DNA of 64,000 nt from Alphaproteobacteria bacterium (GCA_016793165.1 JAEULA010000006.1:124001-188000), one strand, 5' to 3'; numbered from the stretch's first letter, positions 1-9,412 are shown. Numbers and translations are program-made. Notes: generated from the letters alone by a model not told the origin.

Positions 1-2
1 GC

Positions 3-1547
3 GGCATGTTCCGCGTGCGCGGCGATTCGGTCGAGGTCTTCCCCGCGCACTGCGAGGACCGCGCCTGGCGCCTGTCGCTCTTCGGCGACGAGATCGAGGC
101 GATCCACGAGTTCGATCCGCTCACCGGCGAAAAGCACGCGACTCTGGAGAGCGTGAAGCTCTACGCGAATTCGCACTACGTCATGCCGCAGCCGACGCTC
201 GACCAGGCGATGACCCAGATCAAGGCGGACCTGAAGTCCCGGCTCGAGGAGATGCGGCGGACCGGCAAGCTGCTCGAGGCGCAGCGCCTGGAGCAACGCA
301 CGCAGTTCGACCTCGAGATGATGGCCGCCACCGGCTCCTGTGCCGGCATCGAGAACTATTCGCGCTACTTCACCGGTCGCGCGCCCGGCGAGCCGCCGCC
401 GACGCTGTTCGAGTACCTTCCGAAGAACGCGCTGCTGATCGTCGACGAGAGCCACGTCACCGTGCCGCAGATCGGCGGCATGTATCGCGGCGACTACATG
501 CGCAAGTCGACCCTGGCGGAATACGGGTTCCGGCTGCCGTCCTGCATCGACAACCGCCCCTTGAAGTTCGAGGAGTGGAACTCGATGCGCCCGCAGTCCG
601 TCTACGTCTCGGCGACGCCGGGCCCTTGGGAGCTCGAGCAGACGGGAGGCGTGTTCGTCGAGCAGGTCATCCGGCCGACCGGACTGATCGACCCCGTCTG
701 CGAGATCCGGCCCACCGAGCGGCAGGTGGACGACCTGCTGGGCGAAATCCGCGAGGTCGCCAAGCGCGGCCAGCGCGCGCTGGTCACGACCCTGACCAAG
801 CGGATGGCCGAGGACCTGACCGAGTACCTCCACGAGGCCGGGGTGCGCGTGCGCTACATCCACTCCGACGTCGAGACGCTGGAGCGGATCGAGATCATCC
901 GCGACCTGCGGCTCGGCGCCTTCGACGTGCTGATCGGCATCAACCTGCTCCGCGAGGGCCTGGACATCCCCGAATGCGCGCTCGTCGCGATCCTGGATGC
1001 CGACAAGGAGGGGTACCTGCGCTCCCGCACCTCGCTGGTGCAGACGATCGGGCGTGCCGCGCGCAACGTCGACGGGCGCGTCATCCTCTATGCCGACGTG
1101 ATGACGAACTCGCTCAAGTCGGCACTTGAAGAGACCGAGCGTCGCCGGACCAAGCAGCTCGCCTACAACGCCGAGCACGGCATCACGCCCGAGAGCGTGC
1201 GCAAGCAGATCGGCGACATCCTCGGCTCGGTCTACGAGCGCGACCATGTCCTGGTCGATACGGGGGTCGACGCCAAGGAGCACGCCGTCGGCCACAACCT
1301 GCGCGCCGTGATCGCCGAGCTCGAGGACAAGATGAAGACCGCCGCGGCCGACCTCGAGTTCGAAGAGGCCGCGCGGCTGCGCGACGAGATCCGACGCCTG
1401 GAAGCCCTCGAGCTGGAGATGCCGACGGGTCTCGCCGACAGGCCGGCGAGCGGCTACGTCGCCGGTGCGCCGACCAGGCCGCGCTCGACGGGTGGCGCCG
1501 TGAATTCCAGGAAGGGCCGTGCGCGCCGCCCGCAGTGGCGGCGCTGA
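3..1547 (+). CDS. uvrB: UvrABC system protein B, 3' part (5' end outside window)
   Basis: Damage-recognition helicase of nucleotide excision repair; it takes over DNA from UvrA and recruits UvrC. The visible 514 or so residues hold the C-terminal half of the helicase core, including SVYVSATPG (near residue 200), [26 protein letters not shown] and QTIGRAARN (helicase motifs V and VI). A C-terminal UVR domain follows ([26 protein letters not shown], split here as [15 protein letters not shown] / [11 protein letters not shown]), which binds UvrC. The family is usually 660-720 aa and the frame is open to the window edge, so the first ATG at position 6 is internal, not the true start. The tail after the UVR domain is Arg-rich. 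Identification is firm. Confidence 0.97.
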   Translation, partial: GMFRVRGDSVEVFPAHCEDRAWRLSLFGDEIEAIHEFDPLTGEKHATLESVKLYANSHYVMPQPTLDQAMTQIKADLKSRLEEMRRTGKLLEAQRLEQRTQFDLEMMAATGSCAGIENYSRYFTGRAPGEPPPTLFEYLPKNALLIVDESHVTVPQIGGMYRGDYMRKSTLAEYGFRLPSCIDNRPLKFEEWNSMRPQSVYVSATPGPWELEQTGGVFVEQVIRPTGLIDPVCEIRPTERQVDDLLGEIREVAKRGQRALVTTLTKRMAEDLTEYLHEAGVRVRYIHSDVETLERIEIIRDLRLGAFDVLIGINLLREGLDIPECALVAILDADKEGYLRSRTSLVQTIGRAARNVDGRVILYADVMTNSLKSALEETERRRTKQLAYNAEHGITPESVRKQIGDILGSVYERDHVLVDTGVDAKEHAVGHNLRAVIAELEDKMKTAAADLEFEEAARLRDEIRRLEALELEMPTGLADRPASGYVAGAPTRPRSTGGAVNSRKGRARRPQWRR

Positions 1548-1623
1548 GAGCTTCGTGGCGGGGGCGGGGCCCGGCCTGCAACAAGCGGCACGCCTGCGGA
1601 TCGGGGGTGGTCCGCCGATGCCG

Positions 1624-2550
1624 TCATCGCAGATGCAGACTCAGGAACGCGCCGACCGTCGCCTCATAGGCGGCGGGGGCGGCGGCGTGCAGGTCGACAT
1701 GCGCGACGCCGGGCACCATCCATAGCTGCTTCATGCCGGTCGCGCGCACGAACATCGCTTGCGTCTCGGCCGCGGTGGTGTGGCGATCCTCCGCGCCGGC
1801 GGCGACCAGGATCGGCGCGCGCGCGGCGCCGATGCGATCGATCGGGCGCAGCTCGTCGGGCGACAGGCCCGTCATCAGCCGCGCCGCGGCCTCGATCAGC
1901 GGCGTAAGCCGACGACCTACTTCCCCGAGGCGGATCGCGAGGCGATTGGCGACGGCGGACCGGATGTCGGGGTAGACCGCTTCCAGCACGAGCGCGTCGA
2001 CCGCGAGCGGCTCGGTCCCCAGCAGCGCCGCCGCGCCGCCGAGCGAGGCGCCGATCGCGCCGATGCGTTCGCCGGGCAGGCGGGCGCGCAGGATCGCGAC
2101 CGCAGCGGCCGCGTCGAGCGCCTCGCGCCGGCCGAAGGTGATGAAGCGCCCCGGACTCTCGCCATGCGCCTGCAGGTCGACGGCGAGGACCGCATAGCCC
2201 TCGCGCGCCAGCCAAGCCATCCGCGCAGTCATGCTCGCGCGCGTCGCGCGCACCCCGTGCAGCAACAGGACCGCGCCGGCGCCCGTGCGGCCGGAGGCGA
2301 ACCAGCCGGCGATGCGCGAGCCGCTCGGCGAGTCGAACCCGATCGCCTCGACGCCGAGCCCCGGCGGCGGCGGTCCGGCCGGTGCCGGCTGCGGCGCGAT
2401 CAGGTGCCACGTCGCCGCCGCGAGCGCCGCGACCGCGACGAGCGCCGCGCCGAGAAGGAGGCCTGCGATGCGTCTCAGGGGCCGGCTCCCCCTGTCGCGT
2501 CCGACCGGCGCGCAAGTCCGGCGTCGCCGCTCGCCTGCCGCGCGATGCAT
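1624..2550 (-). CDS. Membrane-anchored alpha/beta hydrolase
   Basis: Serine hydrolase of unknown substrate, 308 aa. A transmembrane segment near residues 27-50 (LLLGAALVAVAALAAATWHL) probably anchors it, with the catalytic domain outside the cytoplasm. Visible features are the oxyanion-hole motif LLLHGVRA, the nucleophile elbow GASLGG, a candidate acid in AGAEDRHTT and a candidate histidine in PGVAHVDLH, in the usual order. It lies on the same strand as the nuclease gene and its start overlaps the end of that gene by 76 bp. I saw no ATG, GTG or TTG between this start and the membrane segment, so the overlap is probably real. It resembles the acyl-transferase/dienelactone hydrolase-like group; the exact function is unknown. 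Confidence 0.8.
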   Translation of the reverse strand: MHRAAGERRRRTCAPVGRDRGSRPLRRIAGLLLGAALVAVAALAAATWHLIAPQPAPAGPPPPGLGVEAIGFDSPSGSRIAGWFASGRTGAGAVLLLHGVRATRASMTARMAWLAREGYAVLAVDLQAHGESPGRFITFGRREALDAAAAVAILRARLPGERIGAIGASLGGAAALLGTEPLAVDALVLEAVYPDIRSAVANRLAIRLGEVGRRLTPLIEAAARLMTGLSPDELRPIDRIGAARAPILVAAGAEDRHTTAAETQAMFVRATGMKQLWMVPGVAHVDLHAAAPAAYEATVGAFLSLHLR

Positions 2551-4517
2551 TGCGCCGCGCGGCGACGGCGCGCGGGCGCGATTGTCGCGAGGGCGGGAAG
2601 CAGGAGCAGCGCCGTGGCCGGCGCGGGCACCGCGACATCGAACACGGCGAGCACGGCGTCATGGTCGCTGAAGCGGTCGGATGCGAGGAACTCGCTGTTC
2701 ATGTGCACGACATCGAAATTCGCCACGATCCTCGCCATCGACGGGCTGGCCAGGATGTGATCGAGCGCCTGGCTGTTGCCGTCGAAGACGTAGGAGTAGC
2801 GCTCGCTCTCGGGCACCAGGTCGTAGAGATCCTGGATGCCGGCAGCGATCAGCTCGGCGATCGCTGCGGAGAACTGGAAGTCGTTGTAGTCGCCGAGCAG
2901 CACGATCGGTGCGTCGCGATCCGCAGCGAGCATCGCCGCGACGAACTCCGCGACGACCCTCGCTTGCGCGACGCGCTGCGCGGCCGTGATTTCCGCCGGA
3001 TCCTGGAAGCGCCCGAACAGCGGTTGGTCCTGCGACTTCGACTTCAGGTGATTGACGACGACGTGGATTCGCCGGCCGGCGATCTCGAACTCGCCGACCA
3101 GGGGCTTGCGCGCCCCGTCGAAGGAGAAGGCCTCGCCCGGCGCCGGCGGCTGCGCCGACCAGGCGGGGTCGGCCGGGTCGATGCGCCCGGGGCTCAGCGT
3201 CGGGCTGCCGTCCGGACCGACGCCGGTCGCGGTGATCGCGTCGCCCCCGGGTTTGTCGACGAAGCGCACCGTCGCGGGGTTGAACAGGAAGCCGACACGG
3301 ATATTGGCGCCCGGCGCGCCGCCGTCGGCGTTGTCCTGAGGATCGATCTGACGGAAATCGTAGCGCGGACCGCCGGCCGCCTCGATCGCGGCGATCAATC
3401 TGGCGAACGTCGCGGCCGCGCCGACGACCCCGTTGTCCGTCGCGCCGTTGGCGTCCTGGATCTCGCTGAGCCCGATGATGTCCGGGCTCCTGAGGTTGCC
3501 GACGATCTGCCCGGCGATGCCCGCGAACTTCGCGGCGCTGGAATTGCCGGCGAGGTTCTCGACGTTGAAGCTCGCGATCGCGAGCTGACCCGGCTTCGCC
3601 GGCGCGGCGACCTCCTTGGCGAGGCCGCCGCCGATGACACCCGGCACCTCGGTGAGCTGCAGCTTGTAGTTCGCGAAGTTGTAGTCGATCAGCCCGATCA
3701 CGTCGCCGAGGCCGTCCCCGACCTTCACCTTCGGCATCGCCGGTGCGCCGACGAAGCGATCATCGAGGATGATGCGGTCGCCGTTGAAGCTCCCGGGCGC
3801 GACCGCGACCCCGCCGCGCGAGGTGCGCAGCGCGGCGGCGGCGCCGCCGTCGGCGAGCACCGGGATCTCGCCGAAGCCGTTCGTCGGGCCGACGGCGACG
3901 GCGTTCTTCACCAGCACGCGCATGCCTTCGAGGCTCTCGTAGAAGTCGACGGCGTTGATGCCGGGTCTGAAGACGTAGCCCGGGGTCTCGATGCCCGCCG
4001 ATCCCGGGGAATTGGTGCCGATGTCGTTCGGCGGCAGACGGCCGTCCGCGCCGATGATCGCCGCGGCGGGCAGCGCGTTCCCGGACGAGAGCCTCGCGAT
4101 CGTCGCCGGCGTCGACTGGATCTGGGTGACGGTCAGGTTGCTGTAGGCCGCATCCGTCGGCGCGCAGGACGGCGTGCAGCCGGCGCGGAACTCCTGCACG
4201 GCGCCGCCCACGCGCACGCGATCGCCGACGGCGACTCCGGGACTTGCGGCGCCGGTGAAGACGAAGATCCCGTCGGACGTGGACGTGTCTCCGTCGCCGC
4301 CGATCCGCGGATCCTGCATGTAGAAGCCGCGCGCACCGCCCGTGGTGATCGTGCGCGTCACGATGCCCTCGACGTCCTCGACCGTCGTGCCGAGCAGCGG
4401 CGAGAGGTGGCCGGCGCCCTGCACATCGCCGATCGCGATCGCGCCGGCCTGCGCGGCCAGGAGGCCGGGCATCGCGAGCGCCCCCAGCGCCGCCGATTTC
4501 ATGAAGCAACCGGACAT
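2475..4517 (-). CDS. Secreted endonuclease/exonuclease/phosphatase-family nuclease with PEP-CTERM-like tail
   Basis: Probable extracellular nuclease of the EEP superfamily, about 680 aa. The chosen ATG at 4517 has a G-rich ribosome site (GGGGGG) about 6 bases upstream and begins a signal peptide (MKSAALGALAMPGLLAAQAGA); an ATG at 4502 is the alternative. The N-terminal half resembles the OB-fold/lamin-like part of bacterial extracellular nucleases (VEGIVTRTITTGGARGFYMQDP). The EEP catalytic domain begins at IASFNVENL and includes GLSEIQD, VVNHLKSKSQD, LLGDYND, LDHILAS and SDHDAV, the usual acid and histidine positions. The C-terminus has VPAPATALLLLPALA followed by RRRR, which looks like a PEP-CTERM sorting signal. 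After that comes an unusual tail of about 25 residues overlapping the next gene. Confidence 0.85.
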   Translation of the reverse strand: MSGCFMKSAALGALAMPGLLAAQAGAIAIGDVQGAGHLSPLLGTTVEDVEGIVTRTITTGGARGFYMQDPRIGGDGDTSTSDGIFVFTGAASPGVAVGDRVRVGGAVQEFRAGCTPSCAPTDAAYSNLTVTQIQSTPATIARLSSGNALPAAAIIGADGRLPPNDIGTNSPGSAGIETPGYVFRPGINAVDFYESLEGMRVLVKNAVAVGPTNGFGEIPVLADGGAAAALRTSRGGVAVAPGSFNGDRIILDDRFVGAPAMPKVKVGDGLGDVIGLIDYNFANYKLQLTEVPGVIGGGLAKEVAAPAKPGQLAIASFNVENLAGNSSAAKFAGIAGQIVGNLRSPDIIGLSEIQDANGATDNGVVGAAATFARLIAAIEAAGGPRYDFRQIDPQDNADGGAPGANIRVGFLFNPATVRFVDKPGGDAITATGVGPDGSPTLSPGRIDPADPAWSAQPPAPGEAFSFDGARKPLVGEFEIAGRRIHVVVNHLKSKSQDQPLFGRFQDPAEITAAQRVAQARVVAEFVAAMLAADRDAPIVLLGDYNDFQFSAAIAELIAAGIQDLYDLVPESERYSYVFDGNSQALDHILASPSMARIVANFDVVHMNSEFLASDRFSDHDAVLAVFDVAVPAPATALLLLPALATIAPARRRRAAQCIARQASGDAGLARRSDATGGAGP

Positions 4518-4737
4518 GGAATGCCCCCCCTGTACTTTCGGGCCGCCAACGCTAGGTCGGCCCTGTTGCATTTCGCGGTCGCCAGCATGGCGCGACCACG
4601 TCCGGTTGCTGTCGGTGCATTTTGCTTAATGCCTGCGGCATTCACCACGTTGCGACGCCAACCCTCTGACGACGCACGACAGGCACGGTTTCTGCTTCGT
4701 GAAGCGCGAGTTCCCGCACGCAACCCGGAGGATCGCC

Positions 4738-5352
4738 ATGGTGCCCTCGCTCGACACGGCCGGACGTACGCCGGTGGACGTTGCCGCGCCGCGCCCGACC
4801 TCCCTGGGTCGCCTCGAACGCGGCGTCGGCGCGCTGGCCATGCTCGTCGCGCTGTGCGCGCTGATGCTGGCTTCGTTCGGCGACGACAAGGGCGGCCTGC
4901 GCGCGCCGGCCTCGGTGCCCGAGGCGAAGGCGGCCGTCGTCGCGGCGCCGATGTCGCCCGTCACGATGTCGCCCGTCACGATGTCGCCCGTCACGATGCC
5001 GCCCGTCACGATGTCGTCCATCCCGATGACGTCCGTCACGCTGTTGTCCGCCTCGGCGGGCATGGAGGCGGCGCCCGTATCGCGCCCGCTGACCACGCTC
5101 GTGGGCCTCTCCGCCGCCGAGGTCGTCGAGGCCATCGGACCGGCGGCCTTCGTGCGCAACGAGGGGCGCTCGAAGCTCCTGCGGTTCGTCGATGCGCGCT
5201 GCGTGCTCTTCGTCTTCGTCTACCAGGCCCAGGATCTCGATCGCGTCGAGCATGTCGAGAGCCGCGCCAGCGACGACGGCGCCGCGCCCTCGACGGCCGA
5301 GTGCCTCGCCTCGCTGCAGCGCGCCCGGGCCCCGCTCGCCCAGGCGCGCTGA
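4738..5352 (+). CDS. Single-pass membrane protein with MSPVT pentapeptide repeats
   Basis: Unrecognised product of about 204 aa. The ATG at 4738 is chosen because GGAGG lies 7 bases upstream; an upstream in-frame ATG at 4699 lacks such a site. A hydrophobic segment (ALAMLVALCALMLASF) follows a charged N-terminus. Next is a low-complexity linker of six pentapeptides (MSPVT x3, MPPVT, MSSIP, MTSVT), then a small domain beginning LVGLSAAEVVEAIGPAAFVRNEG and including CVLFVFVYQ. That C-terminal block resembles small envelope domains seen in other Rhodospirillales (an SmpA/OmlA-like fold is possible, low certainty). It is divergent from the nuclease gene across a 220-bp intergenic region. Confidence 0.7.
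   Translation: MVPSLDTAGRTPVDVAAPRPTSLGRLERGVGALAMLVALCALMLASFGDDKGGLRAPASVPEAKAAVVAAPMSPVTMSPVTMSPVTMPPVTMSSIPMTSVTLLSASAGMEAAPVSRPLTTLVGLSAAEVVEAIGPAAFVRNEGRSKLLRFVDARCVLFVFVYQAQDLDRVEHVESRASDDGAAPSTAECLASLQRARAPLAQAR
4951..5040 (+). repeat. Six tandem 15-bp units coding MSPVT-like pentapeptides
   Basis: The unit atgtcgcccgtcacg occurs three times exactly, followed by three diverged copies. The array is in frame with the membrane protein and encodes a Met/Pro/Thr-rich linker. Identical neighbouring units suggest recent slippage or unequal exchange, so copy number may vary between strains. Confidence 0.9.
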
Positions 5353-5373
5353 CGCGACGTCGCCGGCCTCCGG

Positions 5374-7227
5374 TCAGCGCTGTCCGACGAGCTTCATCGT
5401 GTCGGCCATGCGCACGAGCTGGATGAACTCCCCGCGATAGCCGTCGACGTCCTCGCCGCGCGACTCGCGCGCGAGACGCTCGATGTCGCCGTAGCTCGGT
5501 CCGTCCGCTTCGCCGCCGCGGCGCAGTCGCTCGCCGAACATCGCGACGGCGAGCGCGAAGCGCGCCTCCGCCGGCGCCGCCTGCAGCCGCGCATGCGCGG
5601 CGCGCGCCTCGACGGGCTGCGCGATCAGCCGGCTCGCGGACTCGCCGGGCAGCTTGTAGCGCAGCTTCACGAAGGCGAGCTCGCCGCCGGCGTCGGGCGC
5701 GGGGGCCGGCGTCGTCTCGCGCTGGTAGCGCAGGGGATCGACCGCCCGCGACGCCCCGCCGACCGGCGTGAGCTCGTACATGGCGGTGACCGTGTGCCCG
5801 GCGCCGATGTCGCCGGCATCGACGGCGTCGTTGTTGAAGTCTTCGCGCTTCAGCATCCGGCTCTCGTAACCGATGAGGCGATAGCCGGCGATGAAGGCGG
5901 GGTTGAACTCGACCTGGATCTTCACGTCGTCGGCGATCGGGAACATCGTCGAGGCGAAGGATTCCTTGAGCGCCTTGCGCGCCTCGAGCAGCGAGTCGAT
6001 GTACGCGGCATTTCCGTTGCCGGCCTGGGCGAGACGCTGCATCAGCGCGTCGTTGAGATTGCCGAGGCCGACACCGAGCACCGAAAGATAGACGCCCGAC
6101 CTGCGCTGCGTCGCGACGTAGCGCTCGAGCTCCTTGGGATCGGTGAGGCCCAGATTGAAGTCGCCGTCGGTGGCGAGCACGACCCGATTGACGCCGTCCC
6201 TGTCGAAATTGCGCTTCGCGAGCGCGTAGGCGCGCTGGATGCCGTCGCCGCCGGCCGTGCCGCCGCCTGCATTGAGGCGGTCGATCGCGCCGAGGATCGT
6301 GGCCTTGTCGGACGCGGCGGTCGGCTCGAGGACGGTCGACACGCCGTTGGCGTAGGTGACCATCGACACGCGGTCGTCGGGTCGCAGCTCGTCGACCAGC
6401 ATCCGGAACGATTGCTGCAGCAGCGGCAGGCGGTCCGCCGGCATCATCGATCCGGAGACGTCGACCAGCAGCACGATGTTGGCGCGCGGCCGGCGCGCCT
6501 GCGGCAGGTCGTAGCCGCGCAGCGCGATATGGAGGACCTGATTCTCGGCGTTCCACGGGCTCGGCATCACCGTGGTCGTGACGCTGAACGGCTGGCTGCG
6601 GTCGGCCGGCGCGGGATAGGCGTAGGGGAAGTAGTTGATCATCTCCTCGACGCGCACCGCGGCGGCCGGCGGCGTCGTGCCGCCGCGCAGGAAGCGGCGC
6701 ATGACGGCATAAGAGGCGGTGTCGACGTCGATGCTGAACGTCGACACGGGCTGAAGAGCGACGTCGACATAGCCGTTGGCCGCAGTCTCGGTGAAGCGAT
6801 CGGCGCTCGGAGGCGTGGGCATCGGCGGCGCTGCATTCGACGCATGGATGGCGGCCGGCGCGGGCAGAGCGTGCGGCGGCGGCAAGAGGAGCTCGCCCCC
6901 GGGCTGGTGCGCGTGCCGGCGCGCCGTGGCGGACTGTCCGGCTTCGAAGGTTCGGACATCGCGATGCGGAACGGCGAGCCCGGAGGGCGACGGGGGCGTG
7001 TTCGTCTGCTGCGGGCTGGCCTTCACCACCGGCGTTGCGGGGTCCGGCACTTTCGCGGCACCTGCCTCCTCCTCGTTCGAGCACCCGGCGAGGCTCATGA
7101 GGGCGATCAGCGACACGAGGCCGAGCAGGCCGCCGGCGCGGCCGACCCAGTCGGCATTGGCGAGCGGCGCGGCGAACTCGTCGCGCGCGAAACTCCTGCG
7201 CAGTTTCTGGAACTGGAAGTGGTTCAC
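5374..7227 (-). CDS. YfbK-like von Willebrand factor A domain lipoprotein
   Basis: VWA-domain protein of the YfbK type, 617 aa. The GTG at 7227 is preferred: an upstream ATG at 7338 would overlap the divergent DUF952 gene, and AGGGGAG lies upstream of the GTG. The N-terminus is long, with a hydrophobic stretch ending in a lipobox-like SLAGC (Cys near residue 49). A Pro-rich linker follows, then the YfbK N-terminal domain (SIDVDTASYAVMRRFL), the VWA domain with MIDAS motif DVSGSMM and a later ATDGDFNLG, and the YfbK C-terminal domain ending LVRMADTMKLVG. It probably acts in the periplasm or at the membrane, binding a metal-dependent partner. The role is not defined in this family. Confidence 0.85.
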   Translation of the reverse strand: MNHFQFQKLRRSFARDEFAAPLANADWVGRAGGLLGLVSLIALMSLAGCSNEEEAGAAKVPDPATPVVKASPQQTNTPPSPSGLAVPHRDVRTFEAGQSATARRHAHQPGGELLLPPPHALPAPAAIHASNAAPPMPTPPSADRFTETAANGYVDVALQPVSTFSIDVDTASYAVMRRFLRGGTTPPAAAVRVEEMINYFPYAYPAPADRSQPFSVTTTVMPSPWNAENQVLHIALRGYDLPQARRPRANIVLLVDVSGSMMPADRLPLLQQSFRMLVDELRPDDRVSMVTYANGVSTVLEPTAASDKATILGAIDRLNAGGGTAGGDGIQRAYALAKRNFDRDGVNRVVLATDGDFNLGLTDPKELERYVATQRRSGVYLSVLGVGLGNLNDALMQRLAQAGNGNAAYIDSLLEARKALKESFASTMFPIADDVKIQVEFNPAFIAGYRLIGYESRMLKREDFNNDAVDAGDIGAGHTVTAMYELTPVGGASRAVDPLRYQRETTPAPAPDAGGELAFVKLRYKLPGESASRLIAQPVEARAAHARLQAAPAEARFALAVAMFGERLRRGGEADGPSYGDIERLARESRGEDVDGYRGEFIQLVRMADTMKLVGQR

Positions 7228-7336
7228 GGTCGTCTCTCCCCTGGTTGAAGCGGGCGCGACCTTGGTGTGCGAAACGGGCGGAACACGGCGCAGGCCGTGG
7301 CAAAGTCGTGGCGCCTGCTCTAGCTTCGACACACGC

Positions 7337-7690
7337 ATGACACAGAGCTTGATCTTCCACGTGTGCCGATCCGCCGAATGGGGGACGGCCGAGGCGAGCG
7401 GCCGCTACGAGGGCTCGTCGCAGGACCGCGCCGACGGCTTCATCCATTTCTCCGACGCAAGCCAGGTCGTCGCGAGTGTGGCCAAGCACCGCGCCGGCCA
7501 GGATGGCCTCGTCATCGTCGAAGTCGACGCGTCGCGCGTCGGGTCAGGCTTGAAATGGGAGCCGTCGCGCGGCGGCAAGCTCTTCCCGCATGTCTATGGC
7601 GGGCTGCCGCTGGCTGCCGTCACGCGCGTGGCGCCGCTGCCGCTCGGCGCCGATGGCCGGCACGTGTTTCCCTGGGGCCTCGGCACCTGA
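7337..7690 (+). CDS. DUF952 family protein
   Basis: Small 117-aa protein beginning MTQSLIFHVC. It carries the family hallmarks DGFIHFSDASQV and LFPHVYGGLPLAAVTRV, typical of DUF952 proteins, which have an ADP-ribosyltransferase-like fold in structural comparisons but no proven activity. The start ATG at 7337 leaves 109 bp to the divergent VWA gene, enough for back-to-back promoters. DUF952 genes often sit beside pyrD in alphaproteobacteria, as here with one small gene between. Function is not known. Confidence 0.85.
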   Translation: MTQSLIFHVCRSAEWGTAEASGRYEGSSQDRADGFIHFSDASQVVASVAKHRAGQDGLVIVEVDASRVGSGLKWEPSRGGKLFPHVYGGLPLAAVTRVAPLPLGADGRHVFPWGLGT

Positions 7691-7710
7691 ACGTCGTCCG
7701 CGCGTCGGCG

Positions 7711-8262
7711 TCAGGGCTCTTCCTTGGGCGCGTTCACGACGTAGCGGTTTCCCGTCCAGAACAGCGCGATGTCGATGCCGGCCTCGGTGCCGAGCAGCAG
7801 CAGGTCGCCGCGCGGCTTCGCACCGGCGGCGACCGCCGCGCGATGCGCCTTGCCGCCGCGACGCGCGGCCTCCAGCGGCAGGGGTTTCGTCTGCCAGATC
7901 GGTGTCGTGAAGAACTCCGAGTCGTGGAGGACCCAGCGCTCGCCGGTCCCATGCCGGATGGCCAGCGCCAGCTTCTCACCCTGGCGCGCGAGCCCGCGCT
8001 TGCCGAGCGGATTGGCGCTGCGCGTGCCGGCGGCGAGCGCGTCGTTTCCGCCGCGCAGGAGTCGCACGACCCAGACATCGTCGGGCTTGCCGTCGCCGTC
8101 GAGGTCGAGCGTGGCGACGGGCGCTGCGGCGAGCGGATGCGCCTCGACCGCCGGTCCGAACAGCGCCTTCAACTCCGCGCTCGGCGGCTGCTGGGCGAGC
8201 ACGGGCGAACCGGCGGCGAGCAGCCAGGCGCCCGCCATCGCCAGAATGGACCGTCGCATCAT
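7711..8262 (-). CDS. Secreted protein with a DxDGDG calcium-type loop
   Basis: Unrecognised secreted protein of 183 aa. The start at 8262 (ATGATG) follows GGAGGCGAGG. The N-terminus is a clear signal peptide (ILAMAGAWLLAAGSPVLAQ) with an AQ cleavage site. The mature part has the loop DLDGDGKPDDVW, as in FG-GAP/VCBS or dockerin-like calcium sites, then a beta-rich region ending FWTGNRYVVNAPKEEP. A longer frame runs upstream to 8547 but enters the divergent pyrD gene and is rejected. It may report or bind calcium in the periplasm; no enzyme motif is visible. Confidence 0.7.
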   Translation of the reverse strand: MMRRSILAMAGAWLLAAGSPVLAQQPPSAELKALFGPAVEAHPLAAAPVATLDLDGDGKPDDVWVVRLLRGGNDALAAGTRSANPLGKRGLARQGEKLALAIRHGTGERWVLHDSEFFTTPIWQTKPLPLEAARRGGKAHRAAVAAGAKPRGDLLLLGTEAGIDIALFWTGNRYVVNAPKEEP

Positions 8263-8352
8263 CCTCGCCTCCATCGCCCGTCGACCCCGACTCATGATAG
8301 CCACGTCCGCACGTTCGAATCTCCCCCGCCGACTCGTGCTTCGGGCATCGCG

Positions 8353-9396
8353 ATGAGTCTTCTCGATCTCGCACTTCCCCTCTTCCGCTGCGTCGATGCC
8401 GAGCGCGCGCATCTCGGGGCGATCCGCGCGCTGCGCCTCGCCGCGCCCTTCCTGCGTTCCGCGGCCGACGACCCGATCCTGGCACAGACGCTGTGGGGGC
8501 GCGCGTTCCCCAACCCGCTCGGCATCGCCGCCGGCTTCGACAAGCACGCCGAGGTGCCGGACGCGCTGCTGGCGCTCGGGTTCGGCTTCGCCGAGATCGG
8601 CTCGGTGACGCCGCGGCCGCAGCCGGGCAATTCGAGACCGCGTGTCTTCCGGCTCGACGCGGACCGCGCGGTGATCAACCGCTACGGCTTCAACAGCGAG
8701 GGGATCCCGGCCGTCGCTGCGCGTCTCGCGCGACGCCAGCGGCGCGGCGTGCTCGGGGTCAATCTCGGGAAGAACAAGGAGACCGCGGACGCGGCCGACG
8801 ACTACGTCGCCGGCGTGAAGGCGCTGGCCGGCTTCGCCGACTACGTCGTCGTCAACGTCTCGTCGCCGAACACGCCGGGCCTGCGGGCCCTGCAGGACCG
8901 CGCGGCGCTCGACGGCCTGGTCGCGCGCGTTCAGGCGGCGATGCCGGCGGGGGCGCCGCCGCCGTTGCTGGTCAAGATCGCGCCCGACCTCACGGCCGAG
9001 GATCTCGCCGACGTCGCCGACGTGGCGCTGGCGCGCGGTCTCGCCGGGGTGATCGTGTCGAACACGACGCTCGCGCGGCCCGAGAGCCTGCAGAGCGCCG
9101 CGCGCAGCGAGACCGGGGGCCTGTCGGGCGCGCCGCTGATGGGCCCTTCGACGGAGATGCTGCGCAGGATGCGTCGGCTCACCGCCGGGAAGCTCGTGCT
9201 GATCGGTGTCGGTGGCGTGTCGTCGGGCACCGACGCCTACGCCAAGATCCGGGCCGGCGCCTCCTTGGTCCAGCTCTACACCGCGCTCGCCTTCGAGGGG
9301 CCCGGCCTGATCGGCCGCATCAAGCGCGACCTCGTCGCCGCCCTGCGCCGCGACGGCTTCAAGTCGGTGACCGACGCGGTGGGCGTGGAGGCGTGA
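8353..9396 (+). CDS. pyrD: Dihydroorotate dehydrogenase (quinone), class 2
   Basis: Oxidises dihydroorotate to orotate with FMN and passes electrons to quinone, the fourth step of pyrimidine synthesis, at the inner face of the membrane. 347 aa. The family signature region NVSSPNTPGLRALQ carries the class 2 catalytic serine. Other markers are GIAAGFDKHAEV, NRYGFNSEG (substrate and FMN binding), LVKIAPDL, SNTT and GVGGVSSGTDAYAKIRAGASLVQLYTA (FMN phosphate site, given in parts). The amphipathic N-terminal helix expected of class 2 enzymes is present. The ATG at 8353 agrees with family length. Confidence 0.97.
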   Translation: MSLLDLALPLFRCVDAERAHLGAIRALRLAAPFLRSAADDPILAQTLWGRAFPNPLGIAAGFDKHAEVPDALLALGFGFAEIGSVTPRPQPGNSRPRVFRLDADRAVINRYGFNSEGIPAVAARLARRQRRGVLGVNLGKNKETADAADDYVAGVKALAGFADYVVVNVSSPNTPGLRALQDRAALDGLVARVQAAMPAGAPPPLLVKIAPDLTAEDLADVADVALARGLAGVIVSNTTLARPESLQSAARSETGGLSGAPLMGPSTEMLRRMRRLTAGKLVLIGVGGVSSGTDAYAKIRAGASLVQLYTALAFEGPGLIGRIKRDLVAALRRDGFKSVTDAVGVEA

Positions 9397-9412
9397 GGCG
9401 CAGGTCGTTCAA

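Noticed and set aside
4951..5040. Tandem 15-bp repeats as a CRISPR array
   Set aside because: No spacers, units are contiguous and in frame with a protein.
2382..5426. A 1014-codon plus-strand frame opposite the nuclease
   Set aside because: Low-complexity Arg/Ala-rich product; the minus-strand nuclease is well supported.
7228..7338. ATG at 7338 as start of the VWA gene
   Set aside because: It would overlap the start of the divergent DUF952 gene; the GTG at 7227 has a good ribosome site.
8263..8547. N-terminal extension of the secreted DxDGDG protein
   Set aside because: It runs into the divergent pyrD gene and precedes a clear signal peptide and ribosome site.
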